Source: CBDUQI01 sp965369325
GTDB taxonomy: Bacteria; Pseudomonadota; Gammaproteobacteria; Steroidobacterales; JBCBZW01
Length of the DNA stretch: 48,891 nt
NCBI GenBank assembly: GCA_965369325.1
Contig: CBDUQI010000014.1
Location: 1 to 48,891 of the forward strand
Direction of reading: 5' to 3'
Under the pieces are notes generated by a model. It was not told where the DNA came from. It saw nothing but the letters and a program-made list of their open reading frames with translations, and searched no databases. Every line of letters starts with the position of its first letter. Positions within the stretch are counted from its first letter, which is position 1. Both the position numbers and the translations under genes were made by a program. This document shows positions 24,600 through 33,269 of the stretch, piece after piece.

Positions 24600-24625
24600 C
24601 CCCCGCCAGCGACGAGCGCAGGGGG
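24600..24625. terminator. Weak candidate terminator hairpin between convergent genes
   Basis: CCCCC at 24600-24604 can pair with GGGGG at 24621-24625 around an imperfect GC-rich loop. It lies between two convergent stops. No T-tract follows on either strand, so this is a weak call. Confidence 0.3.
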
Positions 24626-24632
24626 AAGCTTC

Positions 24633-25688
24633 TCAGACGATCTGGACCGGGCCAGTCAGTGTGTGCAAGGTAACCTCCGGGGGGCAGTTCAGGCGCAGAT
24701 CAACCACGCTGACGCCGCAGCCGCGTGAGGTATAGCCGCGCATCTCGCCCTGCTGCCAGGCACCCACGCACACTCGACGCGGCGCCTGGGCGTTGTTCAC
24801 CACCGCGATACCGCCAGGCAGACAGATTTGCCCACCATGGGTATGCCCGCATAGCAATGCATCGAAATTGGCCTCCGCCGCCTCGCGATACAGTTCCGGC
24901 GAATGGCCGAGCAGCAGGCTCACCGCATCCGCCGGCATGCCCGCTCTGGCCGCCTGAAGATCGTGCGTGCCAAAGTAGTGCGGGTCGTCCACGCCCGCAA
25001 TATAGAGCGTGACATCCGCGCGCTCGAATATCGCGTGCTCGTTCATCAGCATCCGAACACCCAGCCGCTCCATCGCCGGCACCATGGTAATGCTGTCATG
25101 ATTGCCGAGTATGCCGAACACCGGCCCGGTAAGGTTCTCCATCAACAACGCCAACCCTGCCAGTGCAGCGTCGGTGCTGCCGTAGGTGCGAGCACGGTAA
25201 TCACCCGTCATCACGCAAATATCGTAGCGCAACCCGCGCACGGCGGCCGCAATGGCCTTGGGGATGTCCTCGGCCATATCCAGATGTAGATCGCTCAGAT
25301 GCAAAACCCTGAGTCCGGCCAGCGCCTCGGGCAGCCGCGGCAGCCACAGATCGCGCCTCACCACCTCAATCTTCCGGGCATTGGACCGTGCCCGCCGATA
25401 CAGACCGCTCAGACGGAACAGCGCGCGAATCAGGTGATCCCCGCCCGGCCAGCTCTCAACGTGCATCCAGGTCTGCCCGCCCATACCACGGCGCGCATTG
25501 TCTTTGGATTCAATGGCCAGACGCGCGTGTGCGTGGCGCTCTCCCACCCGCTGCACCAGCTCACGGGTGCGCTGTGCGACGTCGTGGGCAGCGCCCTGGG
25601 CCACCGGGGCCGCTGCAACGGGCTCCGCCAGTGACTTCATACTGGCTGGAGCGCTCGCCTCTGGGGGCGGCATATCAGGCTCAGGCAT
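24633..25688 (-). CDS. YkuE/YaeI-like metallophosphoesterase
   Basis: The 351-aa protein has the five calcineurin-like metal motifs: HLSDLHLD, TGDY, LGNHD, GHSPE and CGHTHGGQ, at about 130 to 290. This order and the GHTHGGQ ending are typical of the YkuE/YaeI/LpxG branch, whose members act on phospholipid or lipid-A-type phosphates at the membrane or are uncharacterised. About 110 N-terminal residues are extra: Pro/Ala-rich, then helical, with a basic RLSGLYRRARSNARK segment that may contact membrane. No transmembrane helix is clear. The ATG at 25688 overlaps the upstream redoxin gene by 8 bp, so the two are translationally coupled. Confidence 0.88.
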   Translation of the reverse strand: MPEPDMPPPEASAPASMKSLAEPVAAAPVAQGAAHDVAQRTRELVQRVGERHAHARLAIESKDNARRGMGGQTWMHVESWPGGDHLIRALFRLSGLYRRARSNARKIEVVRRDLWLPRLPEALAGLRVLHLSDLHLDMAEDIPKAIAAAVRGLRYDICVMTGDYRARTYGSTDAALAGLALLMENLTGPVFGILGNHDSITMVPAMERLGVRMLMNEHAIFERADVTLYIAGVDDPHYFGTHDLQAARAGMPADAVSLLLGHSPELYREAAEANFDALLCGHTHGGQICLPGGIAVVNNAQAPRRVCVGAWQQGEMRGYTSRGCGVSVVDLRLNCPPEVTLHTLTGPVQIV

Positions 25689-26568
25689 ATCCGTGATCGC
25701 GCAAAATGTTCAGAAAGTACGCCGGCTCCGGACGTACTCGATAGTTGTCGGTTTGGTCCAGATGAATGACGACGCCGTGCTCATCCAGCAGCACCACGGT
25801 TGGCAGCACCGTGTCGCTGTCATAGCCCAGTACCTGCATACCAGCAGGTAATCCGCCCGGAGCCGCGATGTCCAGCATCTGCGCAAGCGCGTTGCCGGCA
25901 TCCACCAGAAAAGTGATCGGTACGTCGAACTTTGCCGCCAACCTCTGGCTCTCGCGCTGCGGTTGCGGACTTACCATCACCACCTGCACTCCGGCGGCAC
26001 TCAGTCTCTGGTAGTCATCCGCGATTTCTCGGATCTGCGCTACGCAAAAAGGGCACCAGTTACCCCGGAAAAATAGTATGAGGGCCGGACGCCCGCGCAA
26101 CGACGCGCTGTCAAATTCGGCGCCATCCACCCGTGTCGCCGAAAACCCGGGAAGTGGCTGGCCAGTACCGAGCACTTGGCTGCTACGCCCGCCAAAGCGC
26201 GAATACCAAAAGACATACACCAGCAGCAGCGCGACGCCAGCCGTGGCGGGCAGCACGCCGGGTAACACCTGCGAGGTGGTGTGAGCCACCCATTGCCCGT
26301 ACAGCGCCATGCACCAGCCCACCAGGCCCAGGCCCAGCACCAACGGCAGATTGGCACTGGTGCGGGCCAGGCGAGTACTCATCATCGCGACGCTCACCAA
26401 CAACAATACCGGCACTGCTGTCAGCGCAGCCCCCACCCACGGCAGCGACTGGGTGGTGAGTACGTCTGCACCCAGGCGCAGCAATTGGCGGACGGACAGC
26501 CAGGAGATCGCCACGATGGCACCGATGTACAGGCTGATAAAATACGATTTCAAACGGAATTTCCTCAT
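25681..26568 (-). CDS. Membrane-anchored AhpC/TSA-type redoxin
   Basis: The 295-aa protein has about four N-terminal membrane helices (residues 8-125) and a thioredoxin-fold peroxiredoxin-like domain with the redox pair C172-P-F-C175 in FFRGNWCPFC. This pattern matches the AhpC/TSA family members with a CxxC rather than a typical peroxiredoxin TxxC. It could deliver or accept thiol electrons at the membrane, with the redoxin domain on either face. The ATG at 26568 is chosen over 26631 because the basic N-terminus before the first helix begins there (MRKFRLKSYF). The ribosome site is weak. It is coupled to the metallophosphoesterase and divergent from the M13 peptidase. Confidence 0.82.
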   Translation of the reverse strand: MRKFRLKSYFISLYIGAIVAISWLSVRQLLRLGADVLTTQSLPWVGAALTAVPVLLLVSVAMMSTRLARTSANLPLVLGLGLVGWCMALYGQWVAHTTSQVLPGVLPATAGVALLLVYVFWYSRFGGRSSQVLGTGQPLPGFSATRVDGAEFDSASLRGRPALILFFRGNWCPFCVAQIREIADDYQRLSAAGVQVVMVSPQPQRESQRLAAKFDVPITFLVDAGNALAQMLDIAAPGGLPAGMQVLGYDSDTVLPTVVLLDEHGVVIHLDQTDNYRVRPEPAYFLNILRDHGYA

Positions 26569-26793
26569 GGCGGGCAAGTGTGCCGGATATGCACGCAGGA
26601 TAGAAGCGGCCTGCCCAACGCCCACTCGCACACCAGCGCGGGTGCGAAACCGACCGCCCAGGGCGAAATTTTGTGCATGCCCCTAGTGGCCTCTGCGCCC
26701 ATCAACGGCTCGGCAGCAGAAACCTTGCCCACGGAGTCTGATACTCTCAACCCGCACCGCCGCCTGGGCGGGTGAGATGCACGAGCCCGACGA

Positions 26794-28941
26794 ATGAAGA
26801 AATTCGCCATCGCTGTTCTGATCGTCGCCATGATGGCGGCCGGCATTGCCTACCGCGTCGCTAGCGGGGAGCGGTGGATCCCCCTGCCAGGGCCCAAAGC
26901 AACGACGCCCGAGACGCTAGCTGCTATCGCGCCCGCGCGCGGCTTGGGCCTCGATCCGGCCGATCTCGACCCCACCGTGCGGCCGCAGGACAACCTCTAC
27001 CTGCACGTGAATGGGAGCTGGCTTGCCCGCACGCGTATTCCGGTCGACCGCTCCAACTATGGCGCGTTCGTAGAACTGGCGGAACAGGCGGAGGAGAACC
27101 TGAAGCGCATCATCCTGGATCTGGCCAGCGCGCAGCCCAATCCCCCGCAGCACCCAGGCGCGGGCAATCGCGAGAGCGGCAGCACCCCCGCCGACCCAGA
27201 CCTTAACGCCACTCGCATCCGCGATATCTACGCCAGCTTCATGGACACCGATACCATCGCGGCACAAGGCCTCGCCCCCGTGACTGCGTTGCTGGCGAGC
27301 ATCGATGCGATCGCCACGGTCAGTGATCTGGCGAGTTTTTTCGGCCATGCCCAGCACACCGCAGTGAAAGTCCCACTGCATCTGTGGGTAAATCAGGATG
27401 CGCGGGACACCGGGCAATACGCGGTGTACTTCGCACAGGGCGGCCTGGGGCTGCCCGATCGGGACTACTACTTTAAAGACGAACCACGCTTCGCGCAGAT
27501 TCGCGAGGCTTATCAGGCACATATACAGCACTTGCTCGAGCTGGCTGGCACCGCCCAAGCCGCGCAGATGGGTGCTCAGGTGCTGGCGCTGGAGCGCCGT
27601 ATCGCGCAGGCGCACTGGAGCCGCGTCGCCAACCGCGATCGCGATGCGCTCTACAACAAACTCGGCCTGGCCGATGCGCAGGACCTGATGCCGGGCTTTG
27701 ACTGGCCAGCTTTCCTGCAAGCCGCCGATCTCGCCGGGCTGGACACCTTGATTATTCGCCAGCCCGACTACGCCAAGGTGCTGGCCTCACTTATGCAGGA
27801 CGTACCGTTGGCGCATTGGCGTGCGTATCTGCGCTGGCAGAGTCTTAGCATGGCGGCGCCGTTTCTCACCCAACCGTTCGTCGATGCAGATTTTGAGTTT
27901 TTCGGCCGCCATCTGCGCGGCATCGACCAGAATCGGCCCCGCTGGAAACGTGGGGTAGAGGTGGTGGAAGACATGATGGGCGATGCGCTGGGCCGCATTT
28001 ATGTACAGCGCTACTTCAAGCCCGAGGCTAAAGCGCGGATTGAGGCACTAGTGGAAAATTTGCGCCGTGCCTTCTCCCAGGCGATTAACGAACTGGACTG
28101 GATGAGCGCACAGACGCGTGAGGAGGCGCAAGCGAAGCTGGCCCGCTTCTCCACCAAGCTGGGCTATCCGAAGCACTGGAAGAGCTACCAAGGTCTGGTG
28201 GTGCAGCCCGACACTCTGATGGCCAACGTGATGGCCTCGCGGGCATACGAGTACCAACGCCACCTGGGCAAGTTAGGCCAACCGGTCGATCGCGAGGAGT
28301 GGTTCCTCACCCCGCAGACGGTGAATGCCTACTACAACCCGTCGATGAACGAGATTGTATTCCCCGCGGCGATCCTGCAGCCGCCGTTTTTTGATCTGAC
28401 GGCGGACGATGCCACCAACTACGGCGCTATCGGCGCGGTCATCGGCCACGAGTTCAGCCACGGCTTTGACGACCAGGGCCGCAAATCCGACGGTGACGGC
28501 AATCTGCGGGACTGGTGGAGCGAGGCAGATGTGATGGAGTTCAACCGTCGTGCGCAACAACTGGTGAGCCAGTACAGTGCCTTCAGCCCGTTAGAGGGGT
28601 TGTCTATCAACGGCGAACTCACACTCGGCGAGAACATTGCCGACCTAGCCGGCTTGAGCATGGCCTACCGCGCCTACCAGCTGTCGGTAACTCAAACGCC
28701 AGCGCCTGTCATCGAAGGTTACACCGGGCAGCAGCGGTTTTTTATGGGCTGGGCGCAGGTGTGGCGACGCAAGTACCGCGAAGATGAGCTGCGACTGAGG
28801 CTGCTGACGGGGCCGCATTCGCCCAGTGAGTACCGTGTGCTAGGCGTTGTCGCCAACATGCCGGCGTTTTACGAGGCGTTTAACGTAGGCGAGCAAGACC
28901 GCAGTTACCTGGCACCCGACGAACGGGTTAAAATCTGGTAG
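26794..28941 (+). CDS. M13 family zinc metallopeptidase (neprilysin/PepO-like)
   Basis: The 715-aa protein is a full-length M13 peptidase. The zinc motif HEFSH is at 552-556, the third ligand Glu613 is in GENIADLAG with Asp617, and the NAYYNPSMNEIVFPAAILQPPFF substrate-binding block lies upstream. The C-terminal EYRVLGVVANMPAFYEAFN segment with the conserved NxPxF pattern is also present. An N-terminal hydrophobic segment (4-22) anchors or exports it, so it acts in the periplasm or at the outer surface. M13 enzymes cleave small peptides; the substrate here is unknown. It is monocistronic, divergent from the redoxin gene and convergent with the ExeA-FHA gene. Confidence 0.95.
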   Translation: MKKFAIAVLIVAMMAAGIAYRVASGERWIPLPGPKATTPETLAAIAPARGLGLDPADLDPTVRPQDNLYLHVNGSWLARTRIPVDRSNYGAFVELAEQAEENLKRIILDLASAQPNPPQHPGAGNRESGSTPADPDLNATRIRDIYASFMDTDTIAAQGLAPVTALLASIDAIATVSDLASFFGHAQHTAVKVPLHLWVNQDARDTGQYAVYFAQGGLGLPDRDYYFKDEPRFAQIREAYQAHIQHLLELAGTAQAAQMGAQVLALERRIAQAHWSRVANRDRDALYNKLGLADAQDLMPGFDWPAFLQAADLAGLDTLIIRQPDYAKVLASLMQDVPLAHWRAYLRWQSLSMAAPFLTQPFVDADFEFFGRHLRGIDQNRPRWKRGVEVVEDMMGDALGRIYVQRYFKPEAKARIEALVENLRRAFSQAINELDWMSAQTREEAQAKLARFSTKLGYPKHWKSYQGLVVQPDTLMANVMASRAYEYQRHLGKLGQPVDREEWFLTPQTVNAYYNPSMNEIVFPAAILQPPFFDLTADDATNYGAIGAVIGHEFSHGFDDQGRKSDGDGNLRDWWSEADVMEFNRRAQQLVSQYSAFSPLEGLSINGELTLGENIADLAGLSMAYRAYQLSVTQTPAPVIEGYTGQQRFFMGWAQVWRRKYREDELRLRLLTGPHSPSEYRVLGVVANMPAFYEAFNVGEQDRSYLAPDERVKIW

Positions 28942-28995
28942 CGCCTGTGTGCTGCTGGGGCAACCGGCAAGGTGGTGCGATCAGGCGGACTTTGG

Positions 28996-30318
28996 CTAGC
29001 CCTGCCCCTCTTCCAGCGCTTCTGCGGGCTCCATGTCTTCGACCATGGTGGTGTCACGCCAGTTATCCAGCGACTCGACCGAGCCGCCATCACCGGGCGC
29101 CAACGGATTCACGTAAGTGAGTTTGTGGCGGCCCAGATGGATTTCATCACCATCGCGCAAAATACGCTTCTTGATCCGGCGACCATTCACATAACTGCCG
29201 TTGGTGCTGTTCAGGTCCACCAGCCAGCAGGCACCCTCCGATTCGGATATCTGGGCGTGGTGACGCGAGACGTAGTCGGCCGGAATCTGAATATCGTTGT
29301 CCTGGTCGCGGCCGATCAGCAAGCGCTGGCCGCGCAAGGTGAACTCATCCACCGTTGTGCCCTCGACGCTCAGCACCAGACGTCCGCCAATACCCGGTAG
29401 CTCGCCAGTCACGCCCAGGCCATTGGAGGTCCCATTGCCGCCCATGAAGCCCTGCCCGTTCGCGCCGCCGACAAAGTGCTCGCGACGTTCCGGGAACGGC
29501 ACCCAGTCAAGTTCGGCGATGGACTCTTCAATTACCCGCTCATCGACGATCTGAAGATCTTGGGTAAACGCCGTTGTCAACGCCGTGTCACACAGGATAT
29601 TGATCAGGCGCGGGATACCGCCGGTGTAGCGATAGATCACCGCCAATGCATCACTTTGCACAATGCTGCTGTTCGCGCTTCCGGCCACCTGCAGTCGGTG
29701 GTGGATGTACTCCTCGGTCTCCGTCAGGCTCAGCGCATTCACGTGGAACTTGAATCGAATCCGCTGGGCAAGTTGCTCCAGCTCACTGGCAGCCAGCGTG
29801 TCGACCAACACCGGCCGGCCGCACAGGATTACGTTAAGCGCTACGCCTCGGCCTGTGTCCACCTCGGAGACCAGACGGATCTCCTCCAACACTTCGCGGC
29901 TGAGGTTGTGCGCATCATCCACAATCAGGACCACTTGGCGGCCCTCTTCTTGCTGCTCGACAATGAACATATTCAGCAAAGTCAGCAGCTCAACCTTCTC
30001 TTTGCCAAATGGGTCCACCCCAAAGGCCAATAGCATCGACTGCAAAAACTCCACCGGCGAGACTTGCGTCTGGAAGATATGCGCGGCCACCACGTGGTCG
30101 CCCATCTCAGCCAGTAACTTGTTGATCAGGATCGTTTTACCTGAGCCCGTCTCGCCTGTAATGACCACGAAGCCGTCGCGGTTCAACAGCGCATAATTCA
30201 GGTAGGCCTGAGCCAGCGAATGCTGCGTACTTAGATAGAGGAAATCAGGATCGGGTGCCAGCAAAAACGGCGACCGTTCCAGCTCCAGAAATTCCAGATA
30301 GTTGTCCGCGCTCATCAT
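28996..30318 (-). CDS. ExeA/GspA-type AAA ATPase fused to a C-terminal FHA domain
   Basis: The 440-aa protein has an ExeA-like ATPase: Walker A GETGSGKT at 55-62, Walker B QVVLIVDDAH at about 128-137, and a sensor-type TGGIPRLINILCDTAL block at about 232-247. An FHA domain follows at about 312-405 with the phosphopeptide residues GR (336-337), SRHH (351-354) and NSTNG (370-374). ExeA proteins work with ExeB in secretin assembly and carry a peptidoglycan-binding domain; here an FHA domain replaces it and no membrane helix is seen. This suggests a cytoplasmic switch reading phosphothreonine. ATGs at 30318 and 30315 are both possible. No secretin gene is nearby. Confidence 0.9.
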   Translation of the reverse strand: MMSADNYLEFLELERSPFLLAPDPDFLYLSTQHSLAQAYLNYALLNRDGFVVITGETGSGKTILINKLLAEMGDHVVAAHIFQTQVSPVEFLQSMLLAFGVDPFGKEKVELLTLLNMFIVEQQEEGRQVVLIVDDAHNLSREVLEEIRLVSEVDTGRGVALNVILCGRPVLVDTLAASELEQLAQRIRFKFHVNALSLTETEEYIHHRLQVAGSANSSIVQSDALAVIYRYTGGIPRLINILCDTALTTAFTQDLQIVDERVIEESIAELDWVPFPERREHFVGGANGQGFMGGNGTSNGLGVTGELPGIGGRLVLSVEGTTVDEFTLRGQRLLIGRDQDNDIQIPADYVSRHHAQISESEGACWLVDLNSTNGSYVNGRRIKKRILRDGDEIHLGRHKLTYVNPLAPGDGGSVESLDNWRDTTMVEDMEPAEALEEGQG

Positions 30319-30685
30319 TAAATCTTTGGGCCTACGTGGCCGGTTTACCAGATACTGCAGGATCTAACACGGCGCGCTGCGCGCAGCGGCCGCCCGACGC
30401 GGCACTCTCGCCACGCGATTTCTTCCTGAAACCGAAGCACCCTCAGCTTCCGAAACTATTGTATTACTGCGCAACAGCCGGCGAACCCCAAGTCCTTTCG
30501 CCAACCATCCGCAACTTATGTCTCTCGCGGTACCCATTGTCTGGCACCGAATCAACACCCGTGCTCCAGTCCTGCGCAGAAGTATGAACCATAGCCCACC
30601 ATCTTGTATAGCGTTGAAGGGCCGGCGCAGCGGCCTGATCGGCTGCCTGGCATGCTCCACTCACCGACAGGCGTGATGCGGTTCA
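30319..30685. other. Non-coding stretch before the candidate small RNA
   Basis: About 370 bp with no convincing coding frame on either strand; the short ORFs present lack ribosome sites and codon bias. It must carry the promoter of the ExeA-FHA gene (reading left), but I could not place one. Confidence 0.5.
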
Positions 30686-30714
30686 ACGACACGATTAACA
30701 GGAAGGGCTATAAA
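30686..30714 (+). promoter_or_regulatory. Candidate sigma70 promoter for a small RNA
   Basis: ACGACA (30686-30691, four of six matches to TTGACA) and TATAAA (30709-30714, five of six matches to TATAAT) are 17 bp apart. The predicted start is near 30721. It faces a non-coding stretch that ends in a strong terminator. Confidence 0.45.
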
Positions 30715-30720
30715 GACCGT

Positions 30721-30809
30721 GAGCATCCTGATGAGCGATTGGTGTGCTCTTTAAATAGATCTCAAAATCCCCTAATGATCTTAGGCCGGCTGCTAGCCGG
30801 CCTTTTTTT
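30721..30809 (+). ncRNA. Candidate small RNA, about 90 nt
   Basis: A plausible promoter lies just upstream and a strong intrinsic terminator closes the stretch, with no protein-coding frame between. The 5' end can fold as a GAGCA/TGCTC hairpin, an AU-rich single-stranded middle follows (CTTTAAATAGATCTCAAAATCC, which is typical of Hfq-type sites in being A/U-rich), and the terminator stem ends it. Both neighbouring genes run on the minus strand, so the terminator serves neither. No match to a known RNA family is claimed. Confidence 0.45.
30784..30809 (+). terminator. Strong intrinsic terminator with no coding gene upstream
   Basis: A 7-bp GC stem (GGCCGGC with GCCGGCC), a 5-nt loop and seven T residues. 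It works on the plus strand only, whereas the genes on both sides are on the minus strand. Confidence 0.88.
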
Positions 30810-30866
30810 GCGCCGCACCACGCAAACTGCATGCAGCACCCGATCAGGAGTCAACTCAGGGGTAGA

Positions 30867-31919
30867 TTAGCCCGCGATGGGCTGCGCCAGGCTACCGGCA
30901 GTTTGAACAAAGTCGTCTATCTGATTGGTCGACATATCAAAAGGGACCAGCAGGCGGTACAGCCCCGGCTCGCCCGGCCAGGCATGGAATTCGAACCCCG
31001 CCAACTTCAACCCCTGCGCCAGCGCATCAGGCAGCCGCGCGAAGACGCCGTTGGCCTGCACCGGCCAGGCCACCTGAACATCGTCGATACGGGTCAACCC
31101 AGCCGCCAGGCGCTGAGCGCCGGCATTGGCGTTTCTAGCCAATTCCAGCCACAGGCCATCCTGCAGATAGGCCACCAACTGCGCACTGACAAAGCGCATC
31201 TTGCTGATCAGATGCCCACCACGCTTGCGTCGCCGCCCGAGCGCCTGGGCCCGCGACGGATCGAACACAATCACCGCTTCGGCCGCCATTGCGCCGTTCT
31301 TGCTGGCACCGAATGACAACATATCCACGCCTGCGCGCCATGTAATCTGCGCCGGGCTGCACTCAAGCGATGCCAGCGCATTGGCAAAACGCGCCCCGTC
31401 CATGTGCACACACAGGCCATGCTCGCGGGCAATCGCACTGATCTGGCAAACATGCTCAGGGCTGTAAACGGTGCCCAGCTCAGTGGATTGGGTAAGACTC
31501 ACGGCACTCAACTCACATTCGTGGTCACCGTGAACCCCGCTGGATTGCACCGTGTGTGCCAGGGTTTCGGGGGCTATCAGGGCGTGCTCACCCGCCAGAC
31601 CGATCAGCTTGGCGCCGCCTGAGTAAAACTCCGGCGCACCGCACTCGTCCACATTAAGGTGTGAGTCCTGGTGGCATAGGACGGTCCCGTAAGGCGGCAC
31701 CATTTGTGCGATACACAGAGAATTGGCCGCGGTACCCGATACCACCGGGAACACCGCCACCTCGCGCTCGAACACCTCGTTCAACGCCGCGTTTAGTTGC
31801 GCGGTCAAGGCATCCTCGCCGTAGGAGTGGGCGCTACCATGGTTTACCCGCGCCAGCGCTTCCATGATGGGGCCAGCCACCCCGGACTCGTTGTCGCTGC
31901 GAAAATTACCCCTGGACAT
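30867..31919 (-). CDS. ltaE: Low-specificity L-threonine aldolase
   Basis: The 350-aa PLP enzyme matches the threonine aldolase/beta-eliminating lyase family. It has the phosphate-binding SGTAAN segment near 61-66, a stacking histidine in CHQDSHLNVDE, the aspartate of HMDGAR near 174, and the Schiff-base lysine near 207 in SFGASKNGAM. It cleaves threonine or allo-threonine to glycine and acetaldehyde. The ATG at 31919 with a GAGG site about 7 nt upstream is preferred over GTG at 31922. It follows the PQQ-type dehydrogenase gene by 9 bp and is probably cotranscribed, though the functional link is unclear. Confidence 0.93.
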   Translation of the reverse strand: MSRGNFRSDNESGVAGPIMEALARVNHGSAHSYGEDALTAQLNAALNEVFEREVAVFPVVSGTAANSLCIAQMVPPYGTVLCHQDSHLNVDECGAPEFYSGGAKLIGLAGEHALIAPETLAHTVQSSGVHGDHECELSAVSLTQSTELGTVYSPEHVCQISAIAREHGLCVHMDGARFANALASLECSPAQITWRAGVDMLSFGASKNGAMAAEAVIVFDPSRAQALGRRRKRGGHLISKMRFVSAQLVAYLQDGLWLELARNANAGAQRLAAGLTRIDDVQVAWPVQANGVFARLPDALAQGLKLAGFEFHAWPGEPGLYRLLVPFDMSTNQIDDFVQTAGSLAQPIAG

Positions 31920-31928
31920 CACGCGACC

Positions 31929-33197
31929 TCAATGATTATGCATCACACGCCAGATGCGTCCTTTGACCGAATCGGCAATGTAAACCGAGCCATCGGGGCC
32001 CAGCGCAAGGCCCGTCGGGCGATACGCCGCTTGATTAGGGGTCTTAAGTGTATCGCGGCCGGAAAACCCGGTCGCAAAATCGCGTGGCTGTCCGGCCTTG
32101 GAGCCGCTGAACGGCATAAACACTACCCGGTAACCTTCCTGTGTGAAAGGCTGGCGGTTCCACGAGCCGTGAAAGGCAATCAGCGCACCATCGTGGTACG
32201 CCGTGGGAAACTGCTTGCCGGTATAAAAGACGATGTCGTTAGGTGCCCAATGGGCCGGGAATCCATGCAGCGGCGCCTCGGTTTCGGCGCAGCGACCTAC
32301 CTGCTTGCCGTCGCCCCCATACTCAGGCGCCAGCACCTTTTTGCCCACAAACGGATCGTAGAAGCAGTAGGGCCAGCCGAAATCGTCACCCTCATCAACC
32401 GCAATAAACTCCTCTGCCGGTAGCTCCGCTCGATCCTGATCCCTAAAGTGTTTGGGCCATAGCTCCGAGAGTTGATCGCGCCCGTGCTGCACCGCATAGA
32501 GTCGGTCCTGCACCGGGTTCCAGGCAATGGCCATGGCGTTGCGAATACCTGTGGCATAGCGCGTGCCCGCGGCACTGCGCTGATTGGCTTTGCCCGCATC
32601 AAAGCGCCAGATACCGCCGGCGCTGCGCAACTGCGGACACGGATCGATGCCGGCCGAGCCGGCCTGGCGCATGCGCCGCTGGCAAGCGTTGGAGGGGGCA
32701 CCAATGTTGACGTACATCCCATTGTCCTGGTCGAACGCAAACGGTTTGGCAGCATGCTGGCTCTGCGGCGCGAAGCCGTCCACAATCACCTGTGCATCAC
32801 CCACTGGCAGCAGCGATTTGCGGTCCATGCGATAGCGCATCACCTGCGTGTCGCTGGCGAAGTACAAAAAGCCGTCGTGCATGGCGATGCCGGTGCCGGT
32901 GTGTTTGCCAAAACGCTCGATGACATCGGCGCGGCCGTCGTCGTTCTCATCGCGCAGACCAACGATGCCGCCGCCGTTGTCCTTGCGCAGGGCCACGAAT
33001 ACATCCCCACTCTGGCTCACCGTCAGATGCCCCGCACGCCCCAAGTCATCTGCGACAACCAGTGCGCAAAACCCGTCGGCCAGCGTGAGGCCGCCATTAT
33101 CTTTGTCGCAAGTCGGCGCCGCCACCACCCAGGGGGCTGCCAGCACGCCGGCCAGCGAAAACCACACCGATGGCAGCAGCATCAATCTGTTGGTCAT
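31929..33197 (-). CDS. Exported PQQ-dependent sugar dehydrogenase-like protein
   Basis: The 422-aa protein has a signal peptide (about 1-26, ending VVAA) and a six-bladed beta-propeller of the soluble glucose/sorbosone dehydrogenase family. Visible features are the GHLTVSQSGDVFVALR first blade, a DNGMYVNIG segment, an ATGIRNAMAIAWNP segment, a DDFGWPYCFYD segment (the conserved GW.. loop) and the C-terminal RPTGLALGPDGSVYIADS blade. Family members oxidise sugars or other alcohols in the periplasm with PQQ, but several have no PQQ requirement shown. No PQQ synthesis genes are in the window. An AAGGAT site precedes the ATG. Confidence 0.9.
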   Translation of the reverse strand: MTNRLMLLPSVWFSLAGVLAAPWVVAAPTCDKDNGGLTLADGFCALVVADDLGRAGHLTVSQSGDVFVALRKDNGGGIVGLRDENDDGRADVIERFGKHTGTGIAMHDGFLYFASDTQVMRYRMDRKSLLPVGDAQVIVDGFAPQSQHAAKPFAFDQDNGMYVNIGAPSNACQRRMRQAGSAGIDPCPQLRSAGGIWRFDAGKANQRSAAGTRYATGIRNAMAIAWNPVQDRLYAVQHGRDQLSELWPKHFRDQDRAELPAEEFIAVDEGDDFGWPYCFYDPFVGKKVLAPEYGGDGKQVGRCAETEAPLHGFPAHWAPNDIVFYTGKQFPTAYHDGALIAFHGSWNRQPFTQEGYRVVFMPFSGSKAGQPRDFATGFSGRDTLKTPNQAAYRPTGLALGPDGSVYIADSVKGRIWRVMHNH

Positions 33198-33269
33198 TGG
33201 ATATCCTTGAGGGTTGGCTAAAGGCCGCCCGCGGCCCCGAGCCGGGTTGAACGCGGGGTCAGCGCAGAA

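Noticed and set aside
30727..30760. CTGATGAG resembles the hammerhead ribozyme core in the candidate small RNA
   Set aside because: A hammerhead needs a following GAAA box after stem II and a third stem with a cleavage triplet; no GAAA is placed correctly.
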